A DNA stretch of 64,000 nucleotides from Eutreptiella sp. 'Long Island Sound 2002' (taxonomy: Eukaryota > Euglenozoa > Euglenophyceae > Eutreptiales > Eutreptiaceae), in the NCBI GenBank assembly GCA_964036045.1, contig OZ038387.1, forward strand, positions 14,384,420 through 14,448,419. Reading direction: 5' to 3'. Within the stretch, counting starts at the first letter, position 1, and every line of letters begins with the position of its first letter. Both the position numbers and the translations under genes were made by a program. The notes under the pieces are model-generated. The model did no database searches, was not told where the DNA came from, and was given only the letters and a program-made list of their open reading frames with translations. Below, in pieces: positions 44,201-53,394 of the stretch.

Positions 44201-45676
44201 GGCCAGCCCAACTCCCCCGACAACGCCGCCGCCGCCGCCGCCGCCGCCGTCGCCGTGACGTCCTCCGTCGTGAAGGAGGTGCTGGTCACGGACCGCGGCC
44301 TCGACGTCCCGCGCCCGCCCCCCTCCCTCCCCCCGTGCCCCATCTGCCGCTGGGTCCAGGGCACCGACGCCGTGCTCCACGACGTCCCCCGGGCGGTCGC
44401 GTGCTTCGCGCTGGGGCAGCCCCCGGTGCCCCCGGCCCTCACGCAGGGGCTGCAGCAGCGGGCCTCCCCCTGGCCCCAGTTCTGGGCGCTGTTCCACGGC
44501 TGGTGGCACGGCGCGCCGGCCGTGCCGCGGGACCTGCGGGCCCTCGTCCGTGGCAACCGTCAGCGGTGCGCGCGCGACGTAGGCAAAGAGCTGCGGATCC
44601 GGCAGCTTCTGGGGGGCGGCGCGGCGGCCGCCGCCTCCAGACCGCATCGCCGGGCGCCGCTCCAGCCCAAGGACCGGGCGCCGGGCCCTGCACCCGCGGC
44701 GCTCCCCGTCCTGGCGCCCCCGTGTCCCCAGCATGAGGCGGCCGCGCTGGGGCCCGGGTGGGTGCCGGACCCGGGGCAGTGCGGCCCGAGCCCCGCGACC
44801 GGCCCCCGGCGCCTTGCGGGCGACTCGTCGGACACGGCCGCGGCCGCCACGCCCGTCCCCCTGTCCGTCACCGTCAACCCGCTCTTGGGCATGCCGGATG
44901 CGCTGTTCGTGGGGCCGACGGCCGGGGTGGCGCAGGCCAAGACAGGGTCCGTCCTCCGCCCCTTCCATACCGTCGAGCACGCCCTGCGGCACATCTGGAA
45001 GGGGCAGAGCCTCGTGCTCCTGCCAGGGGTCTACGCCCCGTTCAAGGTCCGCAACGTCGTCGCCACCGCCGCGCATCCCGTGCGGGTGCTGGCGCTGGGG
45101 CGCGTGCTCGTCGTCTGGCCGAAGGATGTACCCCGGCGCAAGCGGTCGCCGCTGATCAAAGTGCGCGGGTGCAATCACGTGGTCTTTGCGGGGCTGCAGC
45201 TGAAGGCGGAGGACGGGCTGGGGCTGGACATCGGGAGCGACTGCTGCAACGTCACGATGCGGGGGATGATCGTGGAGGGCAGCCACCGCTGCTACCGCCT
45301 CCCGGACGCGGAGTTCAACAACATTCGGTTCGTGGACTGCGTGTTTCACGAGAAGGAGCAGCAGTGCCTGAGCCGCGCCGTGCGCCGCTGCGAGGGGGCC
45401 CGACTGCCCCATTGGTACGCGAGGATCGGGTACGCCTTCTGTGCGCTGTGGATCGGGCTGTGCATTTTCCTGCAGCTCGCGATGATGGGGGCCATCAAGC
45501 GCACGAAGGACGAGGACCACGTCGGGATGATCGTGCTCTGGGTCTTGACGTTTGCAGTCGACATCTTCATCGTGCAGCCGATGATGTGGCCGCTCGAGTG
45601 GCTCCTCTTGGGGAAGCGCTTCGATCCCTCGTGGATCTTGAGTGAGCCGATGGGCATTGAGCTGGACCTGTCATGA
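32677..45676 (+). CDS. Polycystin-1-like REJ/GPS receptor with internal beta-helix, four exons
   Basis: The exons are 32677-36858, 37529-37971, 41595-42070 and 42663-45676. Junction phases are 0, 2 and 1, all introns are GT-AG, and the sum is 8,115 nt, giving 2,704 residues and TGA. Order: N-terminal hydrophobic signal (about 28-46); F-type lectin-like domain (50-190); Cys-rich modules; Ser/Thr/Pro stalk (about 520-670); REJ/GAIN-like region; GPS motif C1331-S-C1333-SHLT; TM1 (1368-1387); TM2 (about 1484-1505) and TM3 (about 1515-1538); a long cytosolic loop with a pectin-lyase-like segment (about 2440-2610); TM4 (2621-2645); TM5 (2656-2682). TM2-TM5 resemble polycystin-1, including the V-x-QP before the end of TM5. 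No PLAT domain and no six-TM channel block are seen. The likely role is as a surface receptor or adhesion protein. The exon joins are my inference from phase and splice signals. Confidence 0.75.
36859..37528 (+). other. Intron 1 of the polycystin-like gene
   Basis: GT...CACAG intron of 670 bp. At 36915-36960 it carries AGGGCGGTCTTTAGGGACC followed by a T run, a relative of the hairpin at 59819-59864. The exon 1 reading frame continues past the donor to a TAG at 36967, which would otherwise be mistaken for the gene's end. Confidence 0.7.
37529..37971 (+). CDS. Exon 2: TM2 and TM3
   Basis: Starts in phase 0 after CACACAG. It has a basic KRRHKYLGTFYHPIG stretch and then TM2 (ATITTLVFTVGVLVSFWF) preceded by TTPQRV, which corresponds to the polycystin-1 segment where S/T-R-x-QR precedes TM2. 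TM3 (LLLAFVNLLLLAPLQMLLHL) follows. It ends in phase 2 at TCCAG|GTCCTG. Confidence 0.75.
38835..39050 (+). repeat. Imperfect 6-bp-period pyrimidine repeat (CTCTGC/CTTTGC)
   Basis: CCTCTGCCTTTGCCTCTGCC-like words follow one another with 6-bp spacing. They code for an Ala/Ser/Phe repeat in one frame, which is a by-product. Confidence 0.8.
39480..40091 (+). CDS. Best-preserved tandem zinc-finger/GHGRA protein (retroelement ORF)
   Basis: 203 codons stay open from the end of an (AC)n tract to a TAG at 40089. There is no ATG in the frame, so the copy is probably 5'-truncated. Finger 1 (39594-39692) is C-x2-H-x4-C-x2-C-KRLR ... ACC-x2-GHH-x3-H. Finger 2 (39717-39808) is C-x2-H-x3-PC-PRC ... RGVRHCC-x2-GHHKV. 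A basic and proline-rich linker follows, then the conserved tail LFVTRHGRANT. Related copies lie at 177-743, 5203-5778, 48092-48589 and, as single fingers, at 5825 (minus) and 49557. Where it is followed by more of an element, the next ORF is a reverse transcriptase, so it is likely ORF1. A nucleic-acid chaperone role would be inference. Confidence 0.65.
   Translation: MIPVIGDGKLPQRPYTGTRRRANTHRAPQPAPPADPSKCAQHSATACTTCKRLRRTAEACCALGHHADDHIARRPQLQLCPLHGLPPCPRCTLKQRGVRHCCQRGHHKVCTPVPVRRKRPLTTQSQLPNKRPCPQGPARISTGLLRSPHQPPTPPAPKRRRPKTPPPPSPPAPVPRGLEETVAEDVARPLFVTRHGRANTLDT
40092..40225 (+). mobile_element. Retroelement 3' UTR (near-identical to positions 1-130)
   Basis: Follows the zinc-finger stop codon and leads into (AC)n at 40223. 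It has three substitutions against the copy at the window start. No reverse transcriptase lies between the zinc-finger ORF and this end, so the copy is an ORF1-only, non-autonomous derivative. Confidence 0.75.
40223..40271. repeat. (AC)n microsatellite
   Basis: Tail of the element above. The next retroelement fragment (RNase H relic) starts immediately after it. Confidence 0.95.
40294..40660 (+). pseudogene. RNase H domain fragment of a non-LTR retrotransposon
   Basis: One frame reads an RNase HI-like pattern: EALRAV, then IITDSKNIYDGV with the catalytic TDS, and SHVGIFGNKDADTLA, matching the family's HxGxxGNxxADxLA. TAG codons at 40417-40419 and 40438-40440 interrupt it. Codon use is AT-richer than in the ORF2 at 928, so it comes from a different element. 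Confidence 0.7.
41172..41236. repeat. (AC)n microsatellite
   Basis: About 64 bases of uninterrupted CA dinucleotides near the 3' end of intron 2. Confidence 0.95.
41595..42070 (+). CDS. Exon 3: start of the TM3-TM4 cytosolic loop
   Basis: Enters in phase 2 after TTGCCCCAG, completing the AG of exon 2 to AGG (Arg). It includes a segment with FDDVMRKAKSQGSF and a 21-bp internal duplication encoding RDSDTW twice (about 41908-41945). It leaves in phase 1 at CACG|GTATGT, a strong donor. Confidence 0.65.
42663..45676 (+). CDS. Exon 4: loop, beta-helix segment, TM4 and TM5, stop
   Basis: Acceptor CCTGTGCAG. Phase 1 entry gives GAT (Asp), so translation need not start at the GTG at 42692. The first part is Pro/Ser-rich with a helical block (about residues 1785-1880) and a C-x2-C pair (CPIC, about 2259). 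From about 44880 the pattern G-x2-G ... PFHTVEHAL ... GQSLVLLPGVY ... followed by short Val/Ile strands resembles a right-handed parallel beta-helix. TM4 and TM5 then follow, with a short tail to TGA at 45674. Confidence 0.7.
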
Positions 45677-48091
45677 TCCACCCCCCCCTCTCGGGGGTGG
45701 GGGTGTCCTTTTCTCCGCTCTCCTCATCTCTTTCTGCACATCGGATTTGTGGGTGCGGTAGGCACACAGTATTCGCATGGTGGCAGCACCTGTGCCTACC
45801 ACCGCCGGTCTATGTAGGGCGCATCAGGGCAGGGACGCATCACGCTCACGCACACCCCCCTATCCAAGGGATACATCACAGTGACGAGTCTGTTTCCTGC
45901 TTTTGCTTTCTCAGTCCCTCAGTCGCTGTGCAGCAATCCCATGGGGTTGTCCTGAGAACCGGCCCCTCTCTGAGGGGGCATGCACCCCCCCCCTTTTTGT
46001 AAAAACTGCTACATGGTGGGGCGGTTAAGTGCTTTTTTTTTTATCTCTGATGAGGATGCCCCAAGAGGGCAGAGGGATATTGTTCTAAAGACTCTGGGGA
46101 GGGGTCAAATTTGTATTGCCCCCGCGTTGCCATGCGACACCGTTCAGCTTTTCCCCAAACCCTCCGATTATACCCCAGCGCCGCGAAACCCACCCTTAAA
46201 ACCCCTCTTTTTTTCATTCTGGTCTGGACGGGATTTTAATCGCGTCATCTGATTCCCGAGAACCCTCCCCCCTCCTCCCTCTTCCTTCGGACGCGGCCTA
46301 ATATCGCGCATTGCAGTCTGTTCTGCAGCACCCCGCTTCACGGCCAGATACCCGTTGCCATGCCGTGTCCACTAAGTTGCATCGCCTTGCGGACTTCAAA
46401 GTGGAAGAGGTTCAATCAAAAGTGCAGGACGTCGCTCGAAGAAACCGGTCGGTGATGTGTCTGACGGTCGCAGCGGGTAAAGGTATGTGTCAGAGCTGTT
46501 GGCGTTATGAAGCTGGATGGGAGGCATATGCCCACCGCTAATAATAGAATCACGGGCGTTGGTGAAGCTCGATTGTGTTGTCAGTTTTCAGATGAAGTAA
46601 AGTCCGGGACCGCTGCCGGCAGTTGTTGTCGGCGGTTGGCCGGCAGCCTCCGATAGTTGGTGGTCGACCAACGACTGATTGACGGTGGTTGGCACTCGGT
46701 ATTTGATATTTAATAAAGAGAAATACAGTTTTGGTACGCCCTTTGGAAGTTCCTGCCCCCGCCCGCGCCTTCGGTCCCCGTCCACGGACATGGCGGGCGT
46801 GTGGGGGCTGCCTGGAAGATCGCAGGCTATGCCTCGTGCAGCAGTTGCGCCGTTCAGACCGTGGGCCATGAGGAGTTGAGCATGTTGCACACCCATCGTG
46901 GGCCGCATTGACAGGGGCTTAAGCACGATTCGTACCGTACCTTACCAGTGCAAGGGCATCATGTTCGCTGGGCACCGCCGGGACAGCGGCGTTGTGCCCG
47001 GGCAATAAATGGTGCACTGCCAACTTAACACAAGACAAGTGGGGGGCAGAGGGGGGGCTGGTTGCCGGCAGGTCCGAGGCCGCGCACCCCGCGTCCCAAG
47101 GGGCTGAAGCTGCGCCTGTGACCCGAGGGACAACTGTCCCACTCTAATATGGTTCCCATACGTCTGTGGACAAACGATACAGACAGTTTCCCAAACCGGT
47201 GCGGACACCTGGAAGTACCAGCCGCCTCGCCTGCTGAGCCATGGCAACTTCCCCGCCCCCAGAAACACTCGGTGCTCCAAACATTTGGAGTGCGAGGCAG
47301 CTTTGTCCAACCCGCCATATGTTTTGCTTTTCTGCCGTGCCTGTGCCCCGTCGGTACACGCCAAGCTTCCCGCGGATGGCACCGGTTTATCACACTCTCT
47401 GCACTCAGCTCTGTGGGGTCGCTTCGTCTTCCTGCGTCTGTGTGCACGCCGTCGTTTTATCCCCGTCACTGTGCTGCCCTGTGACATTGTATTGCTGACT
47501 GCGGTGTATGTCACAGGGCCGTGTGCAATGAGCTGCAACGCGGAGCAGCTTGCACCCTCTGTACACATACATTGTGCACTGTGCACTCTACATATACAAT
47601 GCTCTCGCAAAAGAAAGACAAACACCAACTGATTTGCATAACGATGTTGCCGGTTGCACTTTTAGGCCTTACTCTCTTTGCTTTATTGTAAGAATAGAAT
47701 TTGTGCTAACCTAGTCTTGCCTCCTGCGGTGTTCCCTCTCAGGGACACACTTTACCCGTGTGAAGTCACAGGTCACAATATGGAGACTGTATATTATGCT
47801 GACCAAGTGCGCCCTGTGGATGTGGCCCCTGTTGGGGGCTGCTGTACACGCCAAGCGCCGGAACACAAAAAAAAAGAAGCTTTGCTAACCTGCCTTTTGG
47901 AGATTGATATTCTCTCAAGCAGGACAGCATTGTCGACATAAAAAAGAGTCTGTGCACCAATGTCAACGCATTAAAGCCAAACCAGGTTTCTTTACCCCCC
48001 AAAACACGTTCGGACCCACAGAGGGTCAGAATGAGCAGTGGCGAGAGGCCAATAGGCACCGCCGAAGGCAAACAACCTAACACCGAGGTCT
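45677..48091. other. Intergenic stretch with one possible exon
   Basis: No clear gene. A possible exon lies at about 46331-46481: acceptor TTCTGCAG, a helical frame (KLHRLADFKVEEVQSKVQDV) and donor GTAAAG|GTATGTG in phase 1. A patch at 46600-46690 is rich in GGCGGTTGG words of the CCAACCG family in reverse orientation. The remaining ORFs are short and unsupported. Confidence 0.35.
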
Positions 48092-48589
48092 TGTGCCAAC
48101 CCCCACCTTACCTGCCATAGATTCCACAGAACGGCAGCAACATGCTGCTCTATGGGGCACCACACGCCAAGGTATGTGGCTCGCTTGCCCATGCTTTAGA
48201 GATGCTCTCAGCACAACCTGCCGCCATGCCCGAGATGCATGGTCACCAGGCGAGGCGTGTGCCACTACTGTGGCAGGGGTCACCACAAAGTGATTACCCC
48301 CAAGAAGCCGGCAGCACAGGCACGCCCCACGGAAAATTAGGGCCACTTGCCAAAGAAGAGACACGCCAACACCCAACGCCCGCACACACTCACAGGACAC
48401 GCTCGCTCTCCTCTCACACCAGGCACCCCTCAACCCTCGAAGAGGCGGCAAGCAGCCCCCCCCCCCCCTGGGGGCATGGATGAAGACGTGGACCCCCCCC
48501 CCCGTGCACTGTTCACACAGGGACATGGGAGAGCCAACATTGAACACACAAAAGGCTCGAGGGACTGTGAAGTCCTGATTCAGCGATAG
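48092..48589 (+). pseudogene. Zinc-finger/GHGRA protein, copy 3 (two in-frame TAGs)
   Basis: One frame reads a partial finger 1 (CHRFHRTAATCC-x2-GHH), a TAG at 48197-48199, finger 2 (PPC-PRC ... RGVCHYC-x2-GHHKV), a TAG at 48338-48340, a proline-rich part and the tail LFTQGHGRANIE, ending at TAG 48587-48589. The first TAG aligns with a Gln in the 39.5-kb copy. A reverse-transcriptase fragment follows within 100 bp, the same order as at 177-3795. Confidence 0.65.
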
Positions 48590-48680
48590 GGGCGGGCACA
48601 GCCGCATAGAGTTCCGACTCTAACGCAAGCACAGATGGGGCTGCCGCCCTCACGTTGCACGTGGGTCCCCCTCGGTAATA

Positions 48681-49264
48681 GTAACGGGGTATGTGGACGA
48701 CACGCAGGCCATCACCTTGGCCCCGGCGGCGGCCCCGATGGCGGAGGCCTAGGAGGTAACGGACCGCACGGCCGTGTGGATAACCGACACCGGTTAATCG
48801 GGCAACACAGCCAAGTCCACCTCGTGGCTTGTGCAGGAGCCACCCGGCGGGGTGGCGCCGCTCACGCTGGGCGGGGTGGCCATCCCGCTCTCGCCGGAGT
48901 TCCAGCAGTTGGGCGTGGGGCAACGTCTGGCGGCGGAGAAAGGCATGGGTCTGGTCCTACGCGGCCGCCTAGACAAGGGCCTGGCCATCATGCGCCGGGT
49001 GGGGTGTCTACCCACCTTCCTCATGCGTGAGGCGGCGCTGGGCGCCTTGGCCAACTCCGTGGCGTTGTATGGGGTGGAGCTAGCGACGTCGAGGGGCGCA
49101 CCCTGTCGGCGGCGGACACCCCGGCAGCCAAGGCGGTCTGGGGCCCCACACGGTGCTCGCGGGCCAAGGAGGCCCTGTGGGGCCTCCTGGCTAGGGGCTT
49201 TTATGTATTGCCCCTGTGGCGCATGCGATACCAGCGCCTGCTGTGGCTCGCCCGCCAGGCACCA
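48681..49264 (+). pseudogene. Reverse transcriptase fragment (LINE-type)
   Basis: The frame starts at the catalytic block GYVDDTQAI (YxDD), then TAG 48750-48752 and TAA 48795-48797. After the TAA comes SGNTAKSTSWLVQE, where LINE polymerases have a GQxxNxxKS-like segment. Farther on, ANSVALYGVEL fits the usual end of the palm. Near 49080 the frame shifts, and thumb-like sequence (AVWGPTRCSRAKEALWGLL) continues to a TAG at 49262-49264. It is clearly inactive. Confidence 0.65.
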
Positions 49265-49556
49265 CGCAGACCCTAGTGCAGGCGGTACTCGAGAGTCGGG
49301 ACCCGCCGCCCTCCAGGCAGCAGGCCGCCCACCAACTGGGCTGGCAGCGACGCGAAGGCTGGTGGCACTGGGACATGCCTGGACAGCCGACCCCGCACCT
49401 GGTGCAGGCGGACGAAGGCGACCTACGCCACCACGTGCGCAAGAGCTAGCGCTATCAGGCGTTCCGGGAGCTGGAGCGGCGGCGGCCGGGCAACTTCGGG
49501 GGGCTGGGCGGAGCCGCGCCACAGGCGCCCGGTAGCGGCGCCCCATGCTGGCCTTG

Positions 49557-49650
49557 TGCGACGCGCACAGGGCCCCCGCGTGCAAGTCATGCAGGGGGCA
49601 ACGGGGGGTGCGGCATTGATGCTCAAGGCACCACGAGGGGCACGCTTGAC
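49557..49650 (+). pseudogene. Relic of a family zinc finger
   Basis: C-x2-H-R-x-P-x-C-x2-C, RGVRH, then TGA (49617-49619) where the minus-strand copy at 5825 has Trp, then CSRHHEGH and a second TGA. The 5.8-kb copy is its nearest relative here. Confidence 0.55.
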
Positions 49651-50009
49651 TGGTGCCAGTGGCGGGAGGTGCGCGTCAGCGCACGCTGATTGGGATGGGG
49701 GGCCTGTGCGCGCCGTGCCCCCCCCCCCTCCCCCAGCAGCGACGAAAATAATGTGGAGGGGGTTAGAACGTCTGTTCCCCTTCAGTGATACCAAATTTTT
49801 CTTGGGCAGGCATTAAACAGGCGCCCGGAAGGACACCAGGCCCACCCTTGATGGCGTCTGCTTTTCATTCTGCATAGTGCACTGCCCAAAGCTCTTGAAA
49901 AGAATGGCTGCATGGAGTGGCAGTTTCCCACTGCATAACGTGGTTTCAGACTCAGCTAATCCACACTACGTGTCAGGTCCGCTACCACAGCCACTGTGGG
50001 ATCATTGTA

Positions 50010-50085
50010 GCACTGGACAGCTCTGAACCTTGATTCCGAGAGGTTATATCGAGTACTGTAGAGTGAGCAGGCTACACCAGCTCAT
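50010..50085 (+). repeat. Direct repeat flanking the transposase segment (left copy)
   Basis: AGCACTGGACAGCTCTGAAC and the following 60 bp recur, somewhat diverged, at 51314-51393. The two copies bracket the transposase-bearing segment. Confidence 0.7.
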
Positions 50086-50299
50086 CTTGTTTTGAGCCAA
50101 AAAAAAAAAGAATGGCTGCATGGAGTCCGTCGAACTTCGATTTCCGCACTACGTCCAGGGGGCCTGTTGCCAAGTAATGTAGGCGGCATGCAACGCTCAT
50201 CAAAGACGGAGGACGGGCCAAACCTCAGGGTGCAGGGCATATCATATCAAAGGGGGAACGTTAGCGCGCCGGGCGCGCGCCGGGCATCTTTTGTGACCC

Positions 50300-50611
50300 G
50301 TGCCCTACCGGTGGACTGTTGCCGTTGATATGTTGGGCAACATTATATGGATTTGCCCCTTGGCCCCCGGGACATCAGCAGATGTTTTGATTTGGGATGG
50401 GTATGGACCTTCTCGTACCCGAGGTGATTTCTTTGATTTCGAAGTTGGGGGCCATTATGGTGCTTATAAGGGCCGGATTCATGTCATTGTGCCATTCATT
50501 GGAAGAAAGAATGGCACTTTGACAGCCCGCCAACAATGTTACAATGACGTGCACGGGTGGTATAGGGCACGCATTGAGCAGCTGTTTGCTCGGTTGTGGC
50601 ACGCAAGATGA
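50300..50611 (+). pseudogene. PIF/Harbinger-type (DDE_Tnp_4-like) transposase fragment
   Basis: About 100 codons match the C-terminal half of a DDE transposase: a core strand (WTVAVDMLGNIIWICPL), PGTSADVLIWD, the segment GGHYGAYKGRIHVIVPF, and LTARQQCYNDVHGWYRARIE, where the family has N-x3-H/R...R-x2-vE. At the place where a D-x2-Y with catalytic Asp is expected the sequence reads Y-G-A-Y, so that acid seems lost. The N-terminal half with the first Asp is not found, and a paired 11-mer site sits just upstream at 50264. It is inactive or chimeric. Confidence 0.6.
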
Positions 50612-50892
50612 GGCAGAGGATGAGGCAGACCTGTGTGTGTTGTGTTGCTAGAACGCTCCACCATCGCAGTTTGTGATGAGTGTAAGGAGCACTATTGTAC
50701 TAAATGTATTGACACCCACAGTTGTGGGACCAATGTTATGATGCAGCTCTACTGTTCGCGATACCTCAATAACGCCTATCGCTTCTACTGGAGATCAATG
50801 CGGTTGTGCTATCCTACCCCCCCATTCTCCCAACTTGCTAAGGTGTTGACCAAGATCGCCCTTAAAGGAGCGAGAGTGGTACTGTGTACCCC

Positions 50893-51019
50893 AGTTTGCA
50901 CATTTCTTGAGCTGGGGCAGTTTGGGTCACCTAATTCTAAGGGCGTTTCCCAGGGGTGTGCTTGGGGGCTCTTCGGGGGGAACATAGTCTAAAAGTAGCG
51001 CGCCGGGCGCGCGCCGGGC
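50893..51019 (+). repeat. 127-bp dispersed repeat ending in a paired 11-mer (twin at 58632-58758)
   Basis: Both copies are 127 bp with no indel. The first 105 bp differ at about six sites. The last 22 bp differ much more: GCGCGCCGGGC twice here, versus an AGTGC-ending pair at 58737-58758. Confidence 0.8.
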
Positions 51020-51313
51020 AAACATTCCCCCAAAATCCCAGAGACTGCTTGCTGTTGCACCCAAGTCCCTTTTCAATCATTCCCCCACCCCCGCAATGCC
51101 GTACTGCTGTCATCCCACTCACTCACTACGGCCTGAAAACTCCTCCTGCTGGGATGGGTGCCCTCTACTGTAGGCACGGGCTCAATAGACATCCATCACT
51201 TGGAGCACTTGCAATTACTGGGGCCAGTGGGGGTTCCAAATATAGCGTTGCGTGTTTCTCACTGATAAGAACAATGTTTGTAGCCATGTTACTCCTCTCT
51301 ATGTGTCAGACCC

Positions 51314-51393
51314 GTAGCACTGGACAGCTCTGAACCTTGATTCCAAGAGGTTATCTCGGGTACCGTAAAATGAGCAGGCGGCGCCAGCTCAGC
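51314..51393 (+). repeat. Direct repeat flanking the transposase segment (right copy)
   Basis: Right-hand partner of 50010-50085. Next to it, GCCATGTTACTCCTCTCT is itself duplicated (near 51284 and 51392). Confidence 0.7.
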
Positions 51394-51498
51394 CATGTTA
51401 CTCCTCTCTGCTTTGGAAACCCAACTTACCAGGTTGCAATACCACCAACGCCTACAGGACCAACTGGCCACGGATGTCGAAGAACATGCACGTTGTAA

Positions 51499-52380
51499 GT
51501 GCTTTTTGGTTTGATGCATGTTTGGGTGGGAAGCGAGGCTGATTGTGCCACGAGCGAGTGGCAGGAGGACGGTTGTCTCGGCTGGGAGGAGTCGGCGGAA
51601 TGTAGGGTATGGTTTGCATGTGTGCGAGATGCACGGTGGCAATTTGCCATTATTTTGGTCCAGAGTGGAGGTGCTGATAAATTTTGCTTGTTGCCCGTAG
51701 TACAACGCCCAACCGGGAACCAGCCGAGACATGGTGCGCTATTCTGTAAATTCTGTAATCCAAGGTGCAAAACATCCTACAAACACCATCATGGCCAAAT
51801 AAGCTTCCTGAACACAAAAACATGGAGTTTATGCAAGTTCCAGGGGGCTTTGGCAACGCCCCTCCCAAAAATGTTGATGATTGTTCATGTCCAAATCCTG
51901 CTCAGTGAACAATTCATAGCCCTTGTTCCCCCGCCTTTGTGGTCCCCAGGTTGTGCTCTTCAAGGCTGCCGAGGGTGTCAGGGTTGGAATAACGACCCCT
52001 CACCATCACGGACGTTTTCTGTCTATGATTTGGATGATACCCTGAACCCCCTCCCCTTTGCTACCGCTCGGGTCCCTGGGCTGAGCCTTGCAGTCTTATC
52101 AAGAGTATCAAGGCTGGGAGGGTGGCACATGTACACCACAGTCTTTCGTTGCCTCTCCTCCACCCACTTCGTTTCCCATTGCCACCGTGCTTTTGGGTGG
52201 TTGATAGCTCCCCGTTTCTGGTCCTTACCACGTGTGCCCCTCTGCCATGCCTCCGAATCACTCCTTGTTTGTTCCACTGATCACCTGGAAACCATTCAGA
52301 ATCTGGCGGAGAGTCAGCAGCACTTTGGAGTCAACACCATCTCCTGCCAAGCTTCCGGACATTGTGTGGGCAAAGTCTGA
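51499..52380 (+). CDS. Unrecognised ORF, probably mobile-element derived
   Basis: 293 codons with AT-rich third positions, unlike the GC3-rich host genes. It includes a cysteine/histidine cluster (FCKFCNPRC ... HHH). It overlaps the next ORF in another frame. Position and codon use suggest a relic of a DNA-transposon protein, but no family is recognised. Confidence 0.3.
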   Translation: MLFGLMHVWVGSEADCATSEWQEDGCLGWEESAECRVWFACVRDARWQFAIILVQSGGADKFCLLPVVQRPTGNQPRHGALFCKFCNPRCKTSYKHHHGQISFLNTKTWSLCKFQGALATPLPKMLMIVHVQILLSEQFIALVPPPLWSPGCALQGCRGCQGWNNDPSPSRTFSVYDLDDTLNPLPFATARVPGLSLAVLSRVSRLGGWHMYTTVFRCLSSTHFVSHCHRAFGWLIAPRFWSLPRVPLCHASESLLVCSTDHLETIQNLAESQQHFGVNTISCQASGHCVGKV

Positions 52381-52798
52381 TGGGGGCATTTGGGGTTTGG
52401 GTCACTCTTTTGGAATTCGACCAAGGATCAAGTGGATGATGCATTCCTCAGTTTATTTCAGAGCGTGTGAACCCCTGTTGTCCATTATTTTTGGAAATGC
52501 TTGTTTGAAATTGTGTTTTCCCAACAATAATTTCTTGCTCGGTTTTGTGACATGTTCCAAACCTTTTGTTGCGTGCCATATTTCTTACCCTCAAGCCCCC
52601 TTACGCATCCATCGCATGTGGGCCATGCACACTGCCATGCGTAAGCAATCCCTTGTCCAAGCAACACTAAGTGTTGGTTCCATCAACTGGTGGCCATTTA
52701 CCATTGCTTGGGCAAAGCGGGGGGGGCGTTGGGTTCCGGTACAAGCTGAAGAGTATGTTGAAATATTTCAGCGCCTGCTGCTGGAGTTTAGGCGGTAA
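52232..52798 (+). CDS. Unrecognised ORF, probably mobile-element derived
   Basis: 188 codons ending in TAA, Trp-rich and non-repetitive (for example INWWPFTIAWAKRGG), with AT-rich codon use. It overlaps the end of the previous ORF by about 150 bp in a different frame, so one of the two may continue into the other through an indel. No domain recognised. Confidence 0.3.
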   Translation: MCPSAMPPNHSLFVPLITWKPFRIWRRVSSTLESTPSPAKLPDIVWAKSDGGIWGLGHSFGIRPRIKWMMHSSVYFRACEPLLSIIFGNACLKLCFPNNNFLLGFVTCSKPFVACHISYPQAPLRIHRMWAMHTAMRKQSLVQATLSVGSINWWPFTIAWAKRGGRWVPVQAEEYVEIFQRLLLEFRR

Positions 52799-52804
52799 AG
52801 GAAT

Positions 52805-53150
52805 TACTTTTGGGCTGTAGGGTGCGCTTGGCTGGGCCGAACCAGGCACAGCTGCACTGGGCTGTGCTTGGCTGGGCCACGCTTGGCGGAGCTGTGCTGT
52901 TCTGGTGTGGGTGGCGCGTGGCGGTGCTGGGCTGTGCTGTGCTGGACTGATGTGTGGTGGGCTGCACTGGGTAGACTCAGCACAGCTGGTCCGGGCCGGA
53001 CTGGGCTGTGCTGAGCTGTACTGAACGGGGCTGGACTGTGTTGGGCGGGGCTGGACTGGGCTCGGCTTAGCTGAGCTGTGCTGTGCTGTTGGGGGCGGAG
53101 CTGGACTGGGCGGGACTCCGTGGAGCCAGGCAGGGCAGGGCCGGGCGTGG
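52805..53150 (+). repeat. Degenerate CTGGGCTGTGCTG repeat
   Basis: About 340 bp of GGGCTGTGCTGxGCTG-like words with a 5- to 10-bp quasi-period. A shorter patch of the same kind lies at 53715-53812 on the far side of the array at 53.4 kb. Confidence 0.75.
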
Positions 53151-53394
53151 CCCTCACGGGTCCAGTTGCAGGGGTGCCACCCCAACCACATGCCCCTGCC
53201 GGTGACTGCCGCCCCCCCCCTCCCTACCTGCTCGAGAGAGAGGGATGGTTTGCGAGAACGCTGATCCCGCTTCAATGTGCTTGGGTGAAGTGTCACGCGA
53301 GTGTAAAAAAATTAATATCAAAAAGATAGAAAAAAATTCTTTTTTTTTGAGTGTCAGCGTGAGTGTCAATGGCGGTCAGATTGGTTTTTTTTTT

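Noticed and set aside
43961-45520. 519-codon minus-strand ORF (also 34968-36545 minus, 525 codons)
   Set aside because: Shadows of GC3-rich plus-strand exons with domain matches and splice-phase agreement. The minus frames show no domain.
48092-49264. Reassignment of TAG/TAA to glutamine in this genome
   Set aside because: Several thousand codons of host exons contain no in-frame TAG or TAA, and the affected frames also carry frameshifts and TGA, which indicates decay.
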